Positions 13,722 to 23,513 of a stretch of DNA of 36,777 nt are shown here, piece by piece. How positions within the stretch are numbered: the first letter of the stretch is position 1; each line of letters starts with the position of its first letter. The DNA is from a virus: IMG/VR virus record IMGVR_UViG_3300046171_000158, positions 1-36,777 of that record; one strand, written 5' to 3'. The notes beneath the pieces were generated by a model. The model was not told the DNA's origin, made no database searches, and worked only from the letters and a program-made list of their open reading frames with translations. Made by a program: the position numbers and the translations under genes.

Positions 13722-16700
13722 TCAGGCTTTAGTCGTAATTATCAGGCCGTGGGCAGCGTGCTGGTTGATCTCGTTAGAAGCTACACCACCATTAAGCCGC
13801 ATTTTGTATAAATAGTAAATATCGTGCACACCTGAACCCAAAGTCCTTGCCCATTGCGAACCAGCGGTATCATTCATGCCTATCGTTTCACCGTAAAAAG
13901 CATCATCTGGTGGTGATGAAACTGAGTCAATGCCTGGTGCTACATAGCAAAATGAATAATCAGTTGGCCAATTGCTTCCCTGATAATTTGAATAGATGTC
14001 CAGGAAAGCCGTTACCAGTGTTTCGCTAGCTTGCACAAATGAGCAGCGAGGGGTTGTTGGATAAACACTGGCTGGCACTGTACTCCAGGCTGAACTCACA
14101 ACACCCCAAGAGTTGCCAAAGAAGTAACGGCTACTTACGTCATAGAGGTTATACAGGTTTGCGATATACACCCTTGGGTAATTAGCTGAATTTGCGCCTG
14201 TAATTACTCCCCCTAAACTAACAATGCTGTTTCCTGCTGATGTAGTGCGTATCACGCCGATCAGTCGTTTGGTTGCCTCGCCATTTTTAACCAGGATTCC
14301 ATCTTGATTGCCTCTTGCAGGCGGTGTTCGGTCACCGGACCACGCCGTATACTCCAACGCAAATGTTCCGTTGAGGGAATCAGTTGGATTTGTGTCGTAG
14401 AGATAAACGTCGTAATTTGTATTGGCTACATTTGCCGTCGCCAAGCTAAACGAAAGTACGCTGCTAAAGCGTCGGACGCGCCACCGCCCGGTGATGTTGT
14501 CGTACAACGCAAGTTCATTTCCGCTGTATGGGTGCAGGTAAACCGTGCTACCGCTTTGATTGCTATCCAGGATTGCGCTGGTGGAGCTAAGACTGATCCG
14601 GCAGTTGACTACAGATTTAACTGCATCCCCCAGCGCTTCAATCAACGTGGCGGGGCTGATTGCTAGGTCATTACGCACAAAAGCTTGAGCTTCTGATGCT
14701 GTAGCGAGACGAATCACGCCCTCTTGCGTTTGGGTGGAAAGCGGCAATTCAGGTAACGGTCCACCAAATGGCCCCATGCTGATTTTATCTACAGTGGCTA
14801 GATAGGGCTTAGAACCGCTCTCTTGCCATGTGGGCCTGCCAACGACTTCAGCACTGGTTAGATTTAACTGGGAATTAACAGCTAAATTGTCAACAGAAAG
14901 GTTTTCGTAATAGGTAGGAAAATCAATCGTGTACTCATCACTTCCTAGCTGATCAACACTTAAAACTGATCCAGTTGCTAGATCTTCTAAGCCACGGTTA
15001 TTAACGAGGAATCCCTCTTGGTTGAAACCAGATGCGTAAACTCGTCCGCCGTTTTGATGCGTGAAGTAATAGGTGAAGCGGTTGATGTTGCCCAGCTCTT
15101 GCTGGTACTGAGGCATTGCCTTCGTGTAGTTCAGGTATCCGGCCCATTCCCAGGCATGGCCAAACAATCTGATAATGCTGGGGCGACGGAACTCCAGCGG
15201 CCAATTTGTCCAAGTAGTAGCAGCTCCGCTTGGCGGGGCAATACCATCTAGCTGCGTTCCAGGGTTCCGGTCGCGGTCGTCAAATGCTCTTGGCAGTAGA
15301 ATTGTGTGTGCATCGCTAGCACTAAAACCTATGCTCACAAGAAACGAATGTATCCCTAAATAATCAGTGGCTGTGCGGTATTGGTTAATGACAAGCGAGT
15401 CAGTGCTCCATACAGTCGCTAGGTCGTAGCCACAAGTTACGGATGTTCCACTGCCATCAGTGTCATTGTCAAAAGTAATTTCTGGCTGTGCATTAGGCAG
15501 GAAATCTTCGTTGTTATAAGTTTCTTCCATGTGGACAAATGATTCTTGCCATTCGGTCTCTAGGAATGAGGTATCAGTTGTTTCCTTGACGCACATATAA
15601 TGTTTTCCGTCTGCCGTAGCATTGTCACCAGGACGGTAATACCGGCCAGGAGTCCACGGTGCCGCAGGGTTTTGACGCCGTAGCACGACACTTGCTGTTC
15701 TTTTTACACCAGCTCCGCTGGCTGGCTCACCGCCGACTTGCAGGACTGTAAGAATTTCGGTATTTGGAATACCTGATGTTGGCGTTTGTGCTACATAATC
15801 ACGGACAGGCAACCGGCACTGGTTGTTTGTGTTGTTCAGAACTACACTGAAGCGTTTTGCCTCGCTGGAACGGTTATCCCGCAAACGACGAATGTAAACT
15901 CGACGGCCTGCAAGTGATGGGTAATATTGACCAGTTTGTACTCCCGAAGGTGCCAAAATAGCCTGACCAGGCTGAATGCCGTCTTCGTTTTCTACTGTTC
16001 CCAAGAAATTTAATTTATCAGGATCAGTTACGTCCCAAGTGTTAGCAGGCAGTTGTACCCTGTAATCAGCGCCTATAGGATTTTCAATCCATAACCAAGA
16101 CCCTTGGCGGAACGTATAATCCCGTTCTTGTAAAATACGGGGTTCGCCAGGTGTTACAACACTTTCTTCTAAAGACTCACCCAAGTTGAACCAATTTTGG
16201 CTTTGGATTGCAGCATCGGTTTGACCGTCAGCAATATCACCAACATAGATTTTAACTACGTTTCCTCTTTTTTCTGCGAGGTTGCTTGCAACACGTAAAC
16301 GTCCCGTCGTCCAGTCCTGGTCATTATTAAACGCATATGTTCTATAGTCTTCGGATAAAGCCGCACAGCCACCGAAATTACTATTGCTGTTAGTAATAGT
16401 CAATTCACCGCCTGATTGAGTCCAATGGTGAACCCCTTGTCCGATAGCGAATACACTTACCTCTTGAATAACAGCGTTATTAATTGCACGAATATGAAAC
16501 GATTTGCGGTCGGGGTTCATCCTGACGTTGTCAGGTGATGCGTTGATATACGTCGTGTAGTCAGCAACTGTTCCCCATGCCCCACTGGAATACAGCTGCC
16601 AGCAGCCCATGTCCTGCTGGAGGGACACAGATGTGAACTGAGCAATCACCATGCTGCGGAAGCCTTCTGGCTTGTTCCCGTTCGCAAAAACACCGCCCAT

Positions 16701-17639
16701 GCCCCACACCGAGCGGACACTTGTGTTGTAGATATATGGGCTCGCAGAACCTACGGTGTCTGTGGCTGACGTAGGGGTGCTGGGTAACGGTCCAACAATT
16801 TGATATTCCGTTTCGCTTGAAACCGTATTGCTTGCAGATAGGTCAGCAGCCGCAAAACTTGCCAGAATTTTTTGATAAAACAAATCAAGTTCGGCTTGGC
16901 TGCAAAATTCAAAACAATGCAGCAAATGGTGACTGTGGGTAGCGTTTAACTGGTCCTTGAACGTAAAACCATAGTAGTAACCTGTTCCACTGACTTTAAA
17001 AATTGATCTTCGGTTGCTGTAATCTGCTGCTTCGTTAGCAGATGCTGGTACAGCATTGGGGCGTAACAGTGTTTTACGTAGATCCAGGCTGACGACGCTG
17101 CACCCTCTGGGCAGTATCACCCCGCCCGATGGATCGTTAAAGCTAATCAGATCTGCATCAGTTGGTTCATAGGAACTGCTCCTTGCCGGGAAGTCGGCAG
17201 GGCTAAATGTCTTACCATCGTCGTTCAGGACAATATACTCACCCGGCGCAACAACAATTGAAACCAGGGCACGGTCTTTCTGGCGTTGTGTAGTGAACCA
17301 GTCGCGGCTGGTGATAATGGCTGCTTCAATCGCCGCGCGGTTAATGGTTTTAAATGGCCGCGCCTCGGAATATCCGCATTCAAGTTTTTGCAGGCTTATA
17401 CGCCGCTCGATTTCAACTTCGGTTGCTTGGTACGCTCCACCAACAAAGGTATCTTGTCCGGTATACCCATTTACATAAAGAACATATGGAGCAGACAGTG
17501 GGTCTGACGGCAAATCCGCGTTACCAGCTAACTGCCTCAGTTCATCTGCGACTAGATCCACCTGCCCACGAAACTGAGCCTGGGTCGTGTCAATATGCCC
17601 TAGAGAGCCAGTCTGGCCAGCGCGATTTATTTCAGTCAC
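13722..17639 (-). CDS. Large tail fibre / tailspike-like structural protein (1305 aa)
   Basis: The N-terminus (MTEINRAGQTGSLGHIDTTQ, then VADELRQLAGNADLPSD) is followed by a domain that looks like the start of a right-handed beta-helix: GYTGQDTFVGGAY, ARPFKTINRAAIEAA, ALVSIVVAPGEYIV, then LRKTLLRPNAVPAS. Similar SARPFKTIxxA-like patterns open pectate-lyase-type tail proteins. Residues about 400-900 are further beta-rich repeats, and the C-terminal 350 residues include a possible receptor-binding region (FALEYTAWSGDRTPPARG, then RLIGVIRTTSAG). No enzymatic triad is recognised. It starts 11 bases after the upstream gene and is separated from the next fibre by a small gene. The exact adsorption role is unknown. 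Confidence 0.7.
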   Translation of the reverse strand: MTEINRAGQTGSLGHIDTTQAQFRGQVDLVADELRQLAGNADLPSDPLSAPYVLYVNGYTGQDTFVGGAYQATEVEIERRISLQKLECGYSEARPFKTINRAAIEAAIITSRDWFTTQRQKDRALVSIVVAPGEYIVLNDDGKTFSPADFPARSSSYEPTDADLISFNDPSGGVILPRGCSVVSLDLRKTLLRPNAVPASANEAADYSNRRSIFKVSGTGYYYGFTFKDQLNATHSHHLLHCFEFCSQAELDLFYQKILASFAAADLSASNTVSSETEYQIVGPLPSTPTSATDTVGSASPYIYNTSVRSVWGMGGVFANGNKPEGFRSMVIAQFTSVSLQQDMGCWQLYSSGAWGTVADYTTYINASPDNVRMNPDRKSFHIRAINNAVIQEVSVFAIGQGVHHWTQSGGELTITNSNSNFGGCAALSEDYRTYAFNNDQDWTTGRLRVASNLAEKRGNVVKIYVGDIADGQTDAAIQSQNWFNLGESLEESVVTPGEPRILQERDYTFRQGSWLWIENPIGADYRVQLPANTWDVTDPDKLNFLGTVENEDGIQPGQAILAPSGVQTGQYYPSLAGRRVYIRRLRDNRSSEAKRFSVVLNNTNNQCRLPVRDYVAQTPTSGIPNTEILTVLQVGGEPASGAGVKRTASVVLRRQNPAAPWTPGRYYRPGDNATADGKHYMCVKETTDTSFLETEWQESFVHMEETYNNEDFLPNAQPEITFDNDTDGSGTSVTCGYDLATVWSTDSLVINQYRTATDYLGIHSFLVSIGFSASDAHTILLPRAFDDRDRNPGTQLDGIAPPSGAATTWTNWPLEFRRPSIIRLFGHAWEWAGYLNYTKAMPQYQQELGNINRFTYYFTHQNGGRVYASGFNQEGFLVNNRGLEDLATGSVLSVDQLGSDEYTIDFPTYYENLSVDNLAVNSQLNLTSAEVVGRPTWQESGSKPYLATVDKISMGPFGGPLPELPLSTQTQEGVIRLATASEAQAFVRNDLAISPATLIEALGDAVKSVVNCRISLSSTSAILDSNQSGSTVYLHPYSGNELALYDNITGRWRVRRFSSVLSFSLATANVANTNYDVYLYDTNPTDSLNGTFALEYTAWSGDRTPPARGNQDGILVKNGEATKRLIGVIRTTSAGNSIVSLGGVITGANSANYPRVYIANLYNLYDVSSRYFFGNSWGVVSSAWSTVPASVYPTTPRCSFVQASETLVTAFLDIYSNYQGSNWPTDYSFCYVAPGIDSVSSPPDDAFYGETIGMNDTAGSQWARTLGSGVHDIYYLYKMRLNGGVASNEINQHAAHGLIITTKA

Positions 17640-17649
17640 GTTCTTAAAA

Positions 17650-18792
17650 TCATGATGATACCAATAGTTTAATGTCTTCTGTCGTCACGAACTGCACCGT
17701 CCCCGCAACGATTTCAGCCGGACGTAAATTCACGGCGCTTGCAGTGACCAAAATATTTGCCTCGTAATACAGGCCGCCTTGAATGGATCCATTATAACCG
17801 GCAGAGCTGGCTTCTCGGTCAACCATCCAAAACTGTGCAGTGGCTTCGCATCCTTTTTCCGTCATCATAAGAAGTTGCAGCAGCGCAAGTCCGTTGTCCT
17901 TGTCATCGGCGTAACACTTTCGGTCGATAAGAAACTCAGCAGATCCGCCACCTGTGACCAATGACTTAACCGCATTGCCGAATTTTTCTGATACTGATGT
18001 GGTCTCTACACTTGGGGCGTTAAGTTCAAGCGACCATTGAGCAATATCGCAAAGCTGTTGCCAAAATGGCGCTGCTTGTCTTCCTGCATCTCTGGTTACA
18101 ATATTGGCGTTGTTGTACGAAAAAGTTTCGTTGTTTATATTCCCTTCGGGTATCTGGTAAGCGGGAGCGTCTGCACAGATACTGATTAACGTCACGGTGT
18201 CTTGTGCATCGCTGAATCTATACTCACCCAGCGAACTTAGGCAATCCCACACTGCGTTTGAGTAGTCAACAGTTCCGTAAGGTGCAACGGCAGTAGTTCC
18301 AGCAATAGAGAATAGGTTGATTCGATTAGTTATACGTCCTGCAAGGGCTGCACATCGATCATGGTAAAAGCTTAAGTGGCCCAGAGTGTCAATATGTATG
18401 TAATAGTCTTCAGGAAAACAAACCGGGATAGCGTCGCCGCCAGACACGTCGCCTTCGCGTGAATAGAACTGTGAAGCATCTCCTAGATCACCGTCTGGAT
18501 AAGATTCCGAGGCAGTTTTATAAAAGCTGTCTGCATTGCGGCTTATTTGCGATCTGTTTGGCCCTAGAAACCAATTGCCCCCGAAATAACTTGCATACCC
18601 GCCAACTCTTGGAGGAAACGAACCAGTTGATGTCGGTAAGCAATTGACAGTTACACGATCCCCATTCCAGTAACCTGGCTCGGACGCAGTGTAAAGATTA
18701 TTCCCGGCATCTAGAGTCGAGTCCGCAATAAGGAATGGCTCTGGTGCTGCTCGTTTTAAAAGCAGCTTCCCGCCAACACCGAGTACAGCCAT
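17650..18792 (-). CDS. Tail tip/baseplate structural protein (380 aa)
   Basis: It begins MAVLGVGGKLLLKRAAPEPF, typical of a tail protein starting with a beta strand, and its start overlaps the previous gene's stop by one base. The first 250 residues are unfamiliar (GDRVTVNCLP, then GGNWFLGPNRSQISR). The last 130 (WSLELNAPSVETTSVSEKFG, then TGGGSAEFLIDRKC, then YYEANILVTASAVNLRPAEI) follow the tail-tube/lambda gpV-like scheme, in which a sandwich domain is built from such strands, and they echo the next protein. It probably forms a ring near the tail tip. Function is inferred from place and fold pattern. Confidence 0.6.
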   Translation of the reverse strand: MAVLGVGGKLLLKRAAPEPFLIADSTLDAGNNLYTASEPGYWNGDRVTVNCLPTSTGSFPPRVGGYASYFGGNWFLGPNRSQISRNADSFYKTASESYPDGDLGDASQFYSREGDVSGGDAIPVCFPEDYYIHIDTLGHLSFYHDRCAALAGRITNRINLFSIAGTTAVAPYGTVDYSNAVWDCLSSLGEYRFSDAQDTVTLISICADAPAYQIPEGNINNETFSYNNANIVTRDAGRQAAPFWQQLCDIAQWSLELNAPSVETTSVSEKFGNAVKSLVTGGGSAEFLIDRKCYADDKDNGLALLQLLMMTEKGCEATAQFWMVDREASSAGYNGSIQGGLYYEANILVTASAVNLRPAEIVAGTVQFVTTEDIKLLVSS

Positions 18793-19187
18793 TAGAAATT
18801 CCCGACAGGCTTCCCATTCACTTGAAAGCTAACAGATACGGCTTGGACCGCACCAACCGCAACACTTGGGCTGATGTTAGTTACGAAGGCATCGCAATTA
18901 AGGCTTGTTCCGTCCTGACGGCGAAGCACGAAATCTACTTGAGAATTTGCTTGCTCATTGCTGAAAACAGAATTGAGCAACGATGCCGCAGTTCGGTTGC
19001 TTGGGTCATACAAAACAGTTGCTGATCCGGTTGTGCCCCTCATGCCTTCAACATACGTCCTGTCGTAGCTACCGATAGATGTGTCCTCTAAAGCATCTTT
19101 TGAAACATTGAGGCTCCACTCTCGGCACTTACCCACAGCACTGCCGTTAAATCTTAATTGGCCATCGCTTCCTGTTAAGACTCCCAT
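18792..19187 (-). CDS. Tail tube-like protein (131 aa)
   Basis: The pattern GQLRFNGSAVGKCREWSLNV, then KDALEDTSIGSYDRTYVEGM, then GSATVLYDPSNRTAASLLNS, ending VQAVSVSFQVNGKPVGNF, is that of small phage tail-tube folds: an initial strand pair, a D-T loop, then GSATV and a final pair. It overlaps both neighbours by one base, so it belongs to the tip operon. Because the main tube protein is encoded elsewhere (27206-28144), this is more likely a tip or tube-initiation ring. Confidence 0.65.
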   Translation of the reverse strand: MGVLTGSDGQLRFNGSAVGKCREWSLNVSKDALEDTSIGSYDRTYVEGMRGTTGSATVLYDPSNRTAASLLNSVFSNEQANSQVDFVLRRQDGTSLNCDAFVTNISPSVAVGAVQAVSVSFQVNGKPVGNF

Positions 19188-19561
19188 CAGCCGTCCAGTG
19201 TTGCTACCAACGTCACTCGTATTCTAGATCGACCAGGCACTAAAGACTCGACGTTTGGCATTTCTGCCCATCTCCAATTCAAATAACTCGGTATTTGATT
19301 TTCTGGTCCGTTCATGCCTTCAAATACTGTCGCCGGTAACGTCAAGATTTTTGCTCCGCCCAAACTTTCGTGCCAGCTTTGAAGGACTGCTGCAGTCTCT
19401 GTATCGTCGAGCAAAAACTCTAGATTTAGACTTGCATTTGATGCCTTGCTGCCATACAGCCGTGTTGTCCCCGCGCCGCTAATACTGTCAAAACGCTTGG
19501 TGGGATATTCGCCTGGGGTAAAACTGCGCCGTGTCGGACTTACTGCTGGAAAATTGATCAT
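19187..19561 (-). CDS. Minor tail protein (124 aa)
   Basis: The product begins INFPAVSPTRRSFTPGEYPT and continues with ISGAGTTRLYGSKASNASLN and LSWRWAEMPNVESLVPG-like residues, ending RIRVTLVATLDG. It is a beta-rich protein that lies between the J-like gene and the tube-like gene, overlapping both by a few bases (ATGA type). Proteins of this type recur next to J-like genes in cyanophage and cyanobacterial prophage tails as far as I recall. A tip-ring role is inferred. Confidence 0.6.
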   Translation of the reverse strand: MINFPAVSPTRRSFTPGEYPTKRFDSISGAGTTRLYGSKASNASLNLEFLLDDTETAAVLQSWHESLGGAKILTLPATVFEGMNGPENQIPSYLNWRWAEMPNVESLVPGRSRIRVTLVATLDG

Positions 19562-22500
19562 GGCTGCGTCCCCTCGATTACAAAGTTGCTGTCGTCAAAT
19601 TCGACCACCATTTGCGAGTAGCCACTGTCAGCAGTGGGGTAGTAGGTCGCTACTACATCTATGTTACCGTCTTCGTCAAATGACAATGACTGGGTTTTAT
19701 AGCTTTGAATATTGCTGATTGAATTTTTTAAACAGAACACGGCAGAACTCTGGCTGCATTTTCCGCCAGCAACTGTCAGCGATGCCTCCTTAATTACATT
19801 GTCCTTCCCGTCCCAAAGCAACACGTCGTAAGTGCCATCTGCGATTTCAGGCCATGCCGTTACTGTGCCATCATCTGCAATTGCTCCGTTTTGTGGCTGG
19901 TTGTAGCTGATGGTTTCTATGCCCAACTTGAATACAGAGCCAATATCCAAGGCAGCTTCTGTAGGTGTGGTCTTAAATGTCACGCTGTGCGTCACAAGTC
20001 GCCGCGTCAAGCATTCCCACTTGGCGCGATCTATGGCATGACGCTGGCTAGTACAGTAATCACTTAAATCAATCTTCTCCAGCGGAGCGTCTTCAGGTGT
20101 ATTAGTTTCCCTGACTGTTACTTCCCGCGATACCGGGAAAAGCCCCTTACTGACAGTTCCGCTTGTTTCGCGCTCTTCACGCCAGATCACAGAAATCCTT
20201 GGAGGGATCCGATCTTGATCATCAGAAAATGAAAGTGAAAATGAATCTTCGAGAATATTGCCACTCGTAAACAACTGCGTAATAGGCTCAGGAGCGTCGA
20301 AGCTTGCTACAGGCTCCAACGCAAACTTACCATTGCGGATCACAAGGTCAAGTAAATAGTTCGCAGCTGTCTGCGCTCCCCATGACCTGATATTGATCTT
20401 GTCACTGACCGCGCCATCAAAGAAATATCGGCGGCTGTAAGTAAACGTGGACGCAGCGGCAAAACTAGCCTGATCAACTTGAGCAGAACTTAAAACCTGC
20501 CCGGTCCCGTACCTATCATTTGTCAACAGGTCAAGCAGCACTTCGGGGAAACTTGACGTGGCATTAATGCCACTGTTCACATAAACGCTAAATTGATTCA
20601 GTGTTTTAATCTCTTTACTGCTGCGAATATTCATTCCAACAATTGCCATGTTTTCATAATTTGGTGTGCTTGTATTGGCAGTAATCGTATTGATATAAAC
20701 AACCTGATGCTCAGGCTGACTGGTACTTGCACTGATTTCGTTATATATAAAGCTTTCGGCTAAACGTGCGTAAGCGTCTGCATAAAAGTCACCATCATCA
20801 AACCCCGTCCCAAGATCTTTTTTAATGACGCTTGTGACGTTAATTTGGAATACTGGGCTTATCGCAACCGCTGGGTCTATCAACCCAGACACACTAAGTG
20901 GATCACGAATCTGTAGCGTGTTACCTACTTGGAACAAACTGCCGCCGTCTGTGAGAGTGAAGCTTGTGATGCTGCCGCCTGCGGGATCAGGCGATCCCCC
21001 AATTAACGGCACTGTCACCACAATCGTGGCTTGTGCGTTTCGACCAGAACCACTCGTGGCATCAAGAGTTACGTTATACGTGCCAGCTTGATAGCCCTTG
21101 CCGACAGTCATTCCCGCTGTATCAACACCAGAAATCTCGGTCTCTAGTGGGGACAAACTTTGAATAGCAAATGTGTCCTGGCTACGCGCCACCTGTTCGC
21201 CTGTATAGGACACGTTGACGCTGCCACTCGTTACAGTCCTGAGATTGCCAAGGTGCGGATCTAATACCTCAAGATCACCTGTTGCGATATTGTTTCGTAC
21301 TTCCCATCCGCTGATCGGGGTAATGCGAATCTCCCAGCGGCGAACGTCAGCAAACTCGAAACGCAGGTAGTTATACACTGCGACTCCTGTTGTGCTTCGT
21401 ACCCCAAATAGCTGACTTAGATCGGTATAGGAGTCATTGGATCCTGCAATCCGGTAACTGACACGAAAGAATGAATAACGTGTCTCAAATGTGCTGTATT
21501 GACCGCTGATAAAATTAGTTAGGTTTGCATCCTCAATGTCTTTGCCATCATCTTTATCGCAAGCATCAAAATCAATGCGCTCGTAGCCCCTAGCGTCTTT
21601 GAAATTACAAAGCCCTGAAATGTTTACCTGAAGATTGCTGCGGATCCCGACTTCAACTACACGTCCCTGACGTTCAGTTGAAAAGATTGCTTCTGCCGCC
21701 TGCATAATGTGGCTGCTCTGTGTGGCGTTATAACCACCAGCTGCCTGCACCGTCCCAGCGGTCCACAAGTTCGCCTGACCAGCACGAATAACTTCAAATA
21801 TTGCAGTGGTTGTCGTCCCACCACCGACAGGATCATTATCTGCATCAGAAACGAAAACTTCATCTGACCTTTGCTTGCATATTGCTAATGCGCTGCCGAT
21901 TCGGTAAAGGTCTCCGTAGTTAATCTGTTCGTCATTGGATCTTTGACGAGAAGCGACAGCTTGACCTACGTCGCCGCAACTAGCCTCGCCTTCATCGCCA
22001 CCTTGCTGAAATACTCGCTGTATGTCGGAGCTTGAGTAAATTGTTACAGTTACATCATCACCGACAGCCAGACTGGTCAGAGTGTCTGAGCCACCAATAG
22101 CGCCAACACGCCCTGGGAAAATGTAATTCTGTTTATTGCGCTCGGCCCTTTGCTGCCAGTCTGCGGCGCAGTTAAGTTCACCATCGGATCTAGTTTCGGC
22201 TTTACGAGCGGTACGGAATGACGGGTTTACCCTAAATGAAAAGTTGTTTCCAATAAATCCATAAACCCCAAATGCCGTTTGGTTGCTTGGGGTGGAGACA
22301 TAACAGAAATCAGTTGTCCAAGCATTACCTAAACCGCGAACCTGAAACACGTCACCACCGCCAGCATTTTGAGCGTTGCCTGTATCGTTTGCAGCGAGTT
22401 GCCCAGCAATGCGATCAGAAGACGAAAGACGCCCCCCATCAGGGCTCGAATAAATTGTTATTCGCCCAAAGTCACTGTTCAAGTCATAACCGTTGATCAA

Positions 22501-23043
22501 GTTGTTACCAATGGCAAACTGCTCTGCATCCAAATTTGTGATACTGGCTTCACCTATTAAAAACACTGCTCTTAATAGTTGGCCGCCACCAATGCTGTAA
22601 ATTTGCGACCAAATTAAATTCGTATTAACTCTTACTCCGCCGTAAGCGATGCCGTCGATAAACTGCCTATTTGCATATACAAGTGGTACAACAGAGCCCA
22701 GCTCAACTACGTTTTGAACAGAGTCAAAACCGCTTTTAGGCGTAAAACGTGAGCCATTGACTAGATTCTGACCCTGGACCGTCTTGGAATCGAGGTTTTG
22801 CGCTTCTGGTGCTTTTGGTTTTGGGGCCAATAATGTCGCTAAATAAGTTAAGGCAATGCCAATGACTAGCTGAATCAGAATTGACACTGGGTCAACAAAT
22901 GCTGTTGGCTCTCCAGGTCGCAACTTGGAATGCAGAATTGCTTGCCGCATGAAAAAGCGGTAATCCTTTTCGCTCATCCCCGTGAGCTGCATGATCTGCC
23001 GATCCTGCGGCAGTAAAGCAATTTGGCGGTTTGGATTCAGCAT
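19558..23043 (-). CDS. Tail tip attachment protein, lambda gpJ-like (1161 aa)
   Basis: It is close to lambda gpJ in length (1132 aa) and position, after the tape measure and gpL-like genes. Residues about 50-75 (VSILIQLVIGIALTYLATLL) are a strongly hydrophobic segment, and LGSVVPLVYANRQFIDGIAY around 115-135 matches the VPLVYG-type start of gpJ. Beta-rich repeats follow (fibronectin- and Ig-like stretches), and a later section (ISVIWREERETSGTVSKGLF) resembles the central-tip part. It should form the tip trimer and bind the host receptor. The ATG overlaps the previous stop by one base. Confidence 0.75.
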   Translation of the reverse strand: MLNPNRQIALLPQDRQIMQLTGMSEKDYRFFMRQAILHSKLRPGEPTAFVDPVSILIQLVIGIALTYLATLLAPKPKAPEAQNLDSKTVQGQNLVNGSRFTPKSGFDSVQNVVELGSVVPLVYANRQFIDGIAYGGVRVNTNLIWSQIYSIGGGQLLRAVFLIGEASITNLDAEQFAIGNNLINGYDLNSDFGRITIYSSPDGGRLSSSDRIAGQLAANDTGNAQNAGGGDVFQVRGLGNAWTTDFCYVSTPSNQTAFGVYGFIGNNFSFRVNPSFRTARKAETRSDGELNCAADWQQRAERNKQNYIFPGRVGAIGGSDTLTSLAVGDDVTVTIYSSSDIQRVFQQGGDEGEASCGDVGQAVASRQRSNDEQINYGDLYRIGSALAICKQRSDEVFVSDADNDPVGGGTTTTAIFEVIRAGQANLWTAGTVQAAGGYNATQSSHIMQAAEAIFSTERQGRVVEVGIRSNLQVNISGLCNFKDARGYERIDFDACDKDDGKDIEDANLTNFISGQYSTFETRYSFFRVSYRIAGSNDSYTDLSQLFGVRSTTGVAVYNYLRFEFADVRRWEIRITPISGWEVRNNIATGDLEVLDPHLGNLRTVTSGSVNVSYTGEQVARSQDTFAIQSLSPLETEISGVDTAGMTVGKGYQAGTYNVTLDATSGSGRNAQATIVVTVPLIGGSPDPAGGSITSFTLTDGGSLFQVGNTLQIRDPLSVSGLIDPAVAISPVFQINVTSVIKKDLGTGFDDGDFYADAYARLAESFIYNEISASTSQPEHQVVYINTITANTSTPNYENMAIVGMNIRSSKEIKTLNQFSVYVNSGINATSSFPEVLLDLLTNDRYGTGQVLSSAQVDQASFAAASTFTYSRRYFFDGAVSDKINIRSWGAQTAANYLLDLVIRNGKFALEPVASFDAPEPITQLFTSGNILEDSFSLSFSDDQDRIPPRISVIWREERETSGTVSKGLFPVSREVTVRETNTPEDAPLEKIDLSDYCTSQRHAIDRAKWECLTRRLVTHSVTFKTTPTEAALDIGSVFKLGIETISYNQPQNGAIADDGTVTAWPEIADGTYDVLLWDGKDNVIKEASLTVAGGKCSQSSAVFCLKNSISNIQSYKTQSLSFDEDGNIDVVATYYPTADSGYSQMVVEFDDSNFVIEGTQP

Positions 23044-23513
23044 TACTGGAGGTTTATATTGCCTGTAGAGGGAAGACTCCCGACAAGAGCTTGTGTCAAC
23101 AGTCTGCGCGGTGCGTTCTGGCTTACCGCATCCAATGGGCTGCCAAGTCGAATCGATAAGCGGCTTGAGTCATGTTCTAAGCCTGTAACTGCATATACTT
23201 CTTCTCCGTAAGTGCTCCCTTCATCCAACGTATCAGGGTCAAGCCATACCGTGCGGATTTGAATCAACCATCGATTTTGGGCTGCTTGCTGAAAAACTAA
23301 TAGGTCAAGCTGATTAACAGCAAAGACAAGGCTGGCACTGATATTTCCAGCTTGCAAGTCAACCGTCCCACCGCTAAACCCGAAGGCCCCAAAGATATAA
23401 CTTTCGCCGTTATAAGTCCTTGTTTCGCCATGATGAAAATTCTGGAATCCATATCCGGCTGAAGCGCCAGCGTGATCCAGCAGCTTTATGTAGGTTCCAA
23501 TTGCAATAGTCAT
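23043..23513 (-). CDS. Minor tail protein, gpL/DUF1833-like (156 aa)
   Basis: The sequence contains a surface pattern seen in small tail proteins of the gpL or DUF1833 type: SASLVFAVNQLDLLVFQQAA, then WLIQIRTVWLDPDTLD, then SRLSIRLGSPLDAVSQNAP. The strands alternate with short turns. It lies between the tape measure and the gpJ-like gene, as gpL does in lambda, with a 4-base overlap with the tape measure stop. It lacks the zinc or iron-sulphur cysteines of lambda gpL, so only its position is comparable. Confidence 0.65.
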   Translation of the reverse strand: MTIAIGTYIKLLDHAGASAGYGFQNFHHGETRTYNGESYIFGAFGFSGGTVDLQAGNISASLVFAVNQLDLLVFQQAAQNRWLIQIRTVWLDPDTLDEGSTYGEEVYAVTGLEHDSSRLSIRLGSPLDAVSQNAPRRLLTQALVGSLPSTGNINLQ

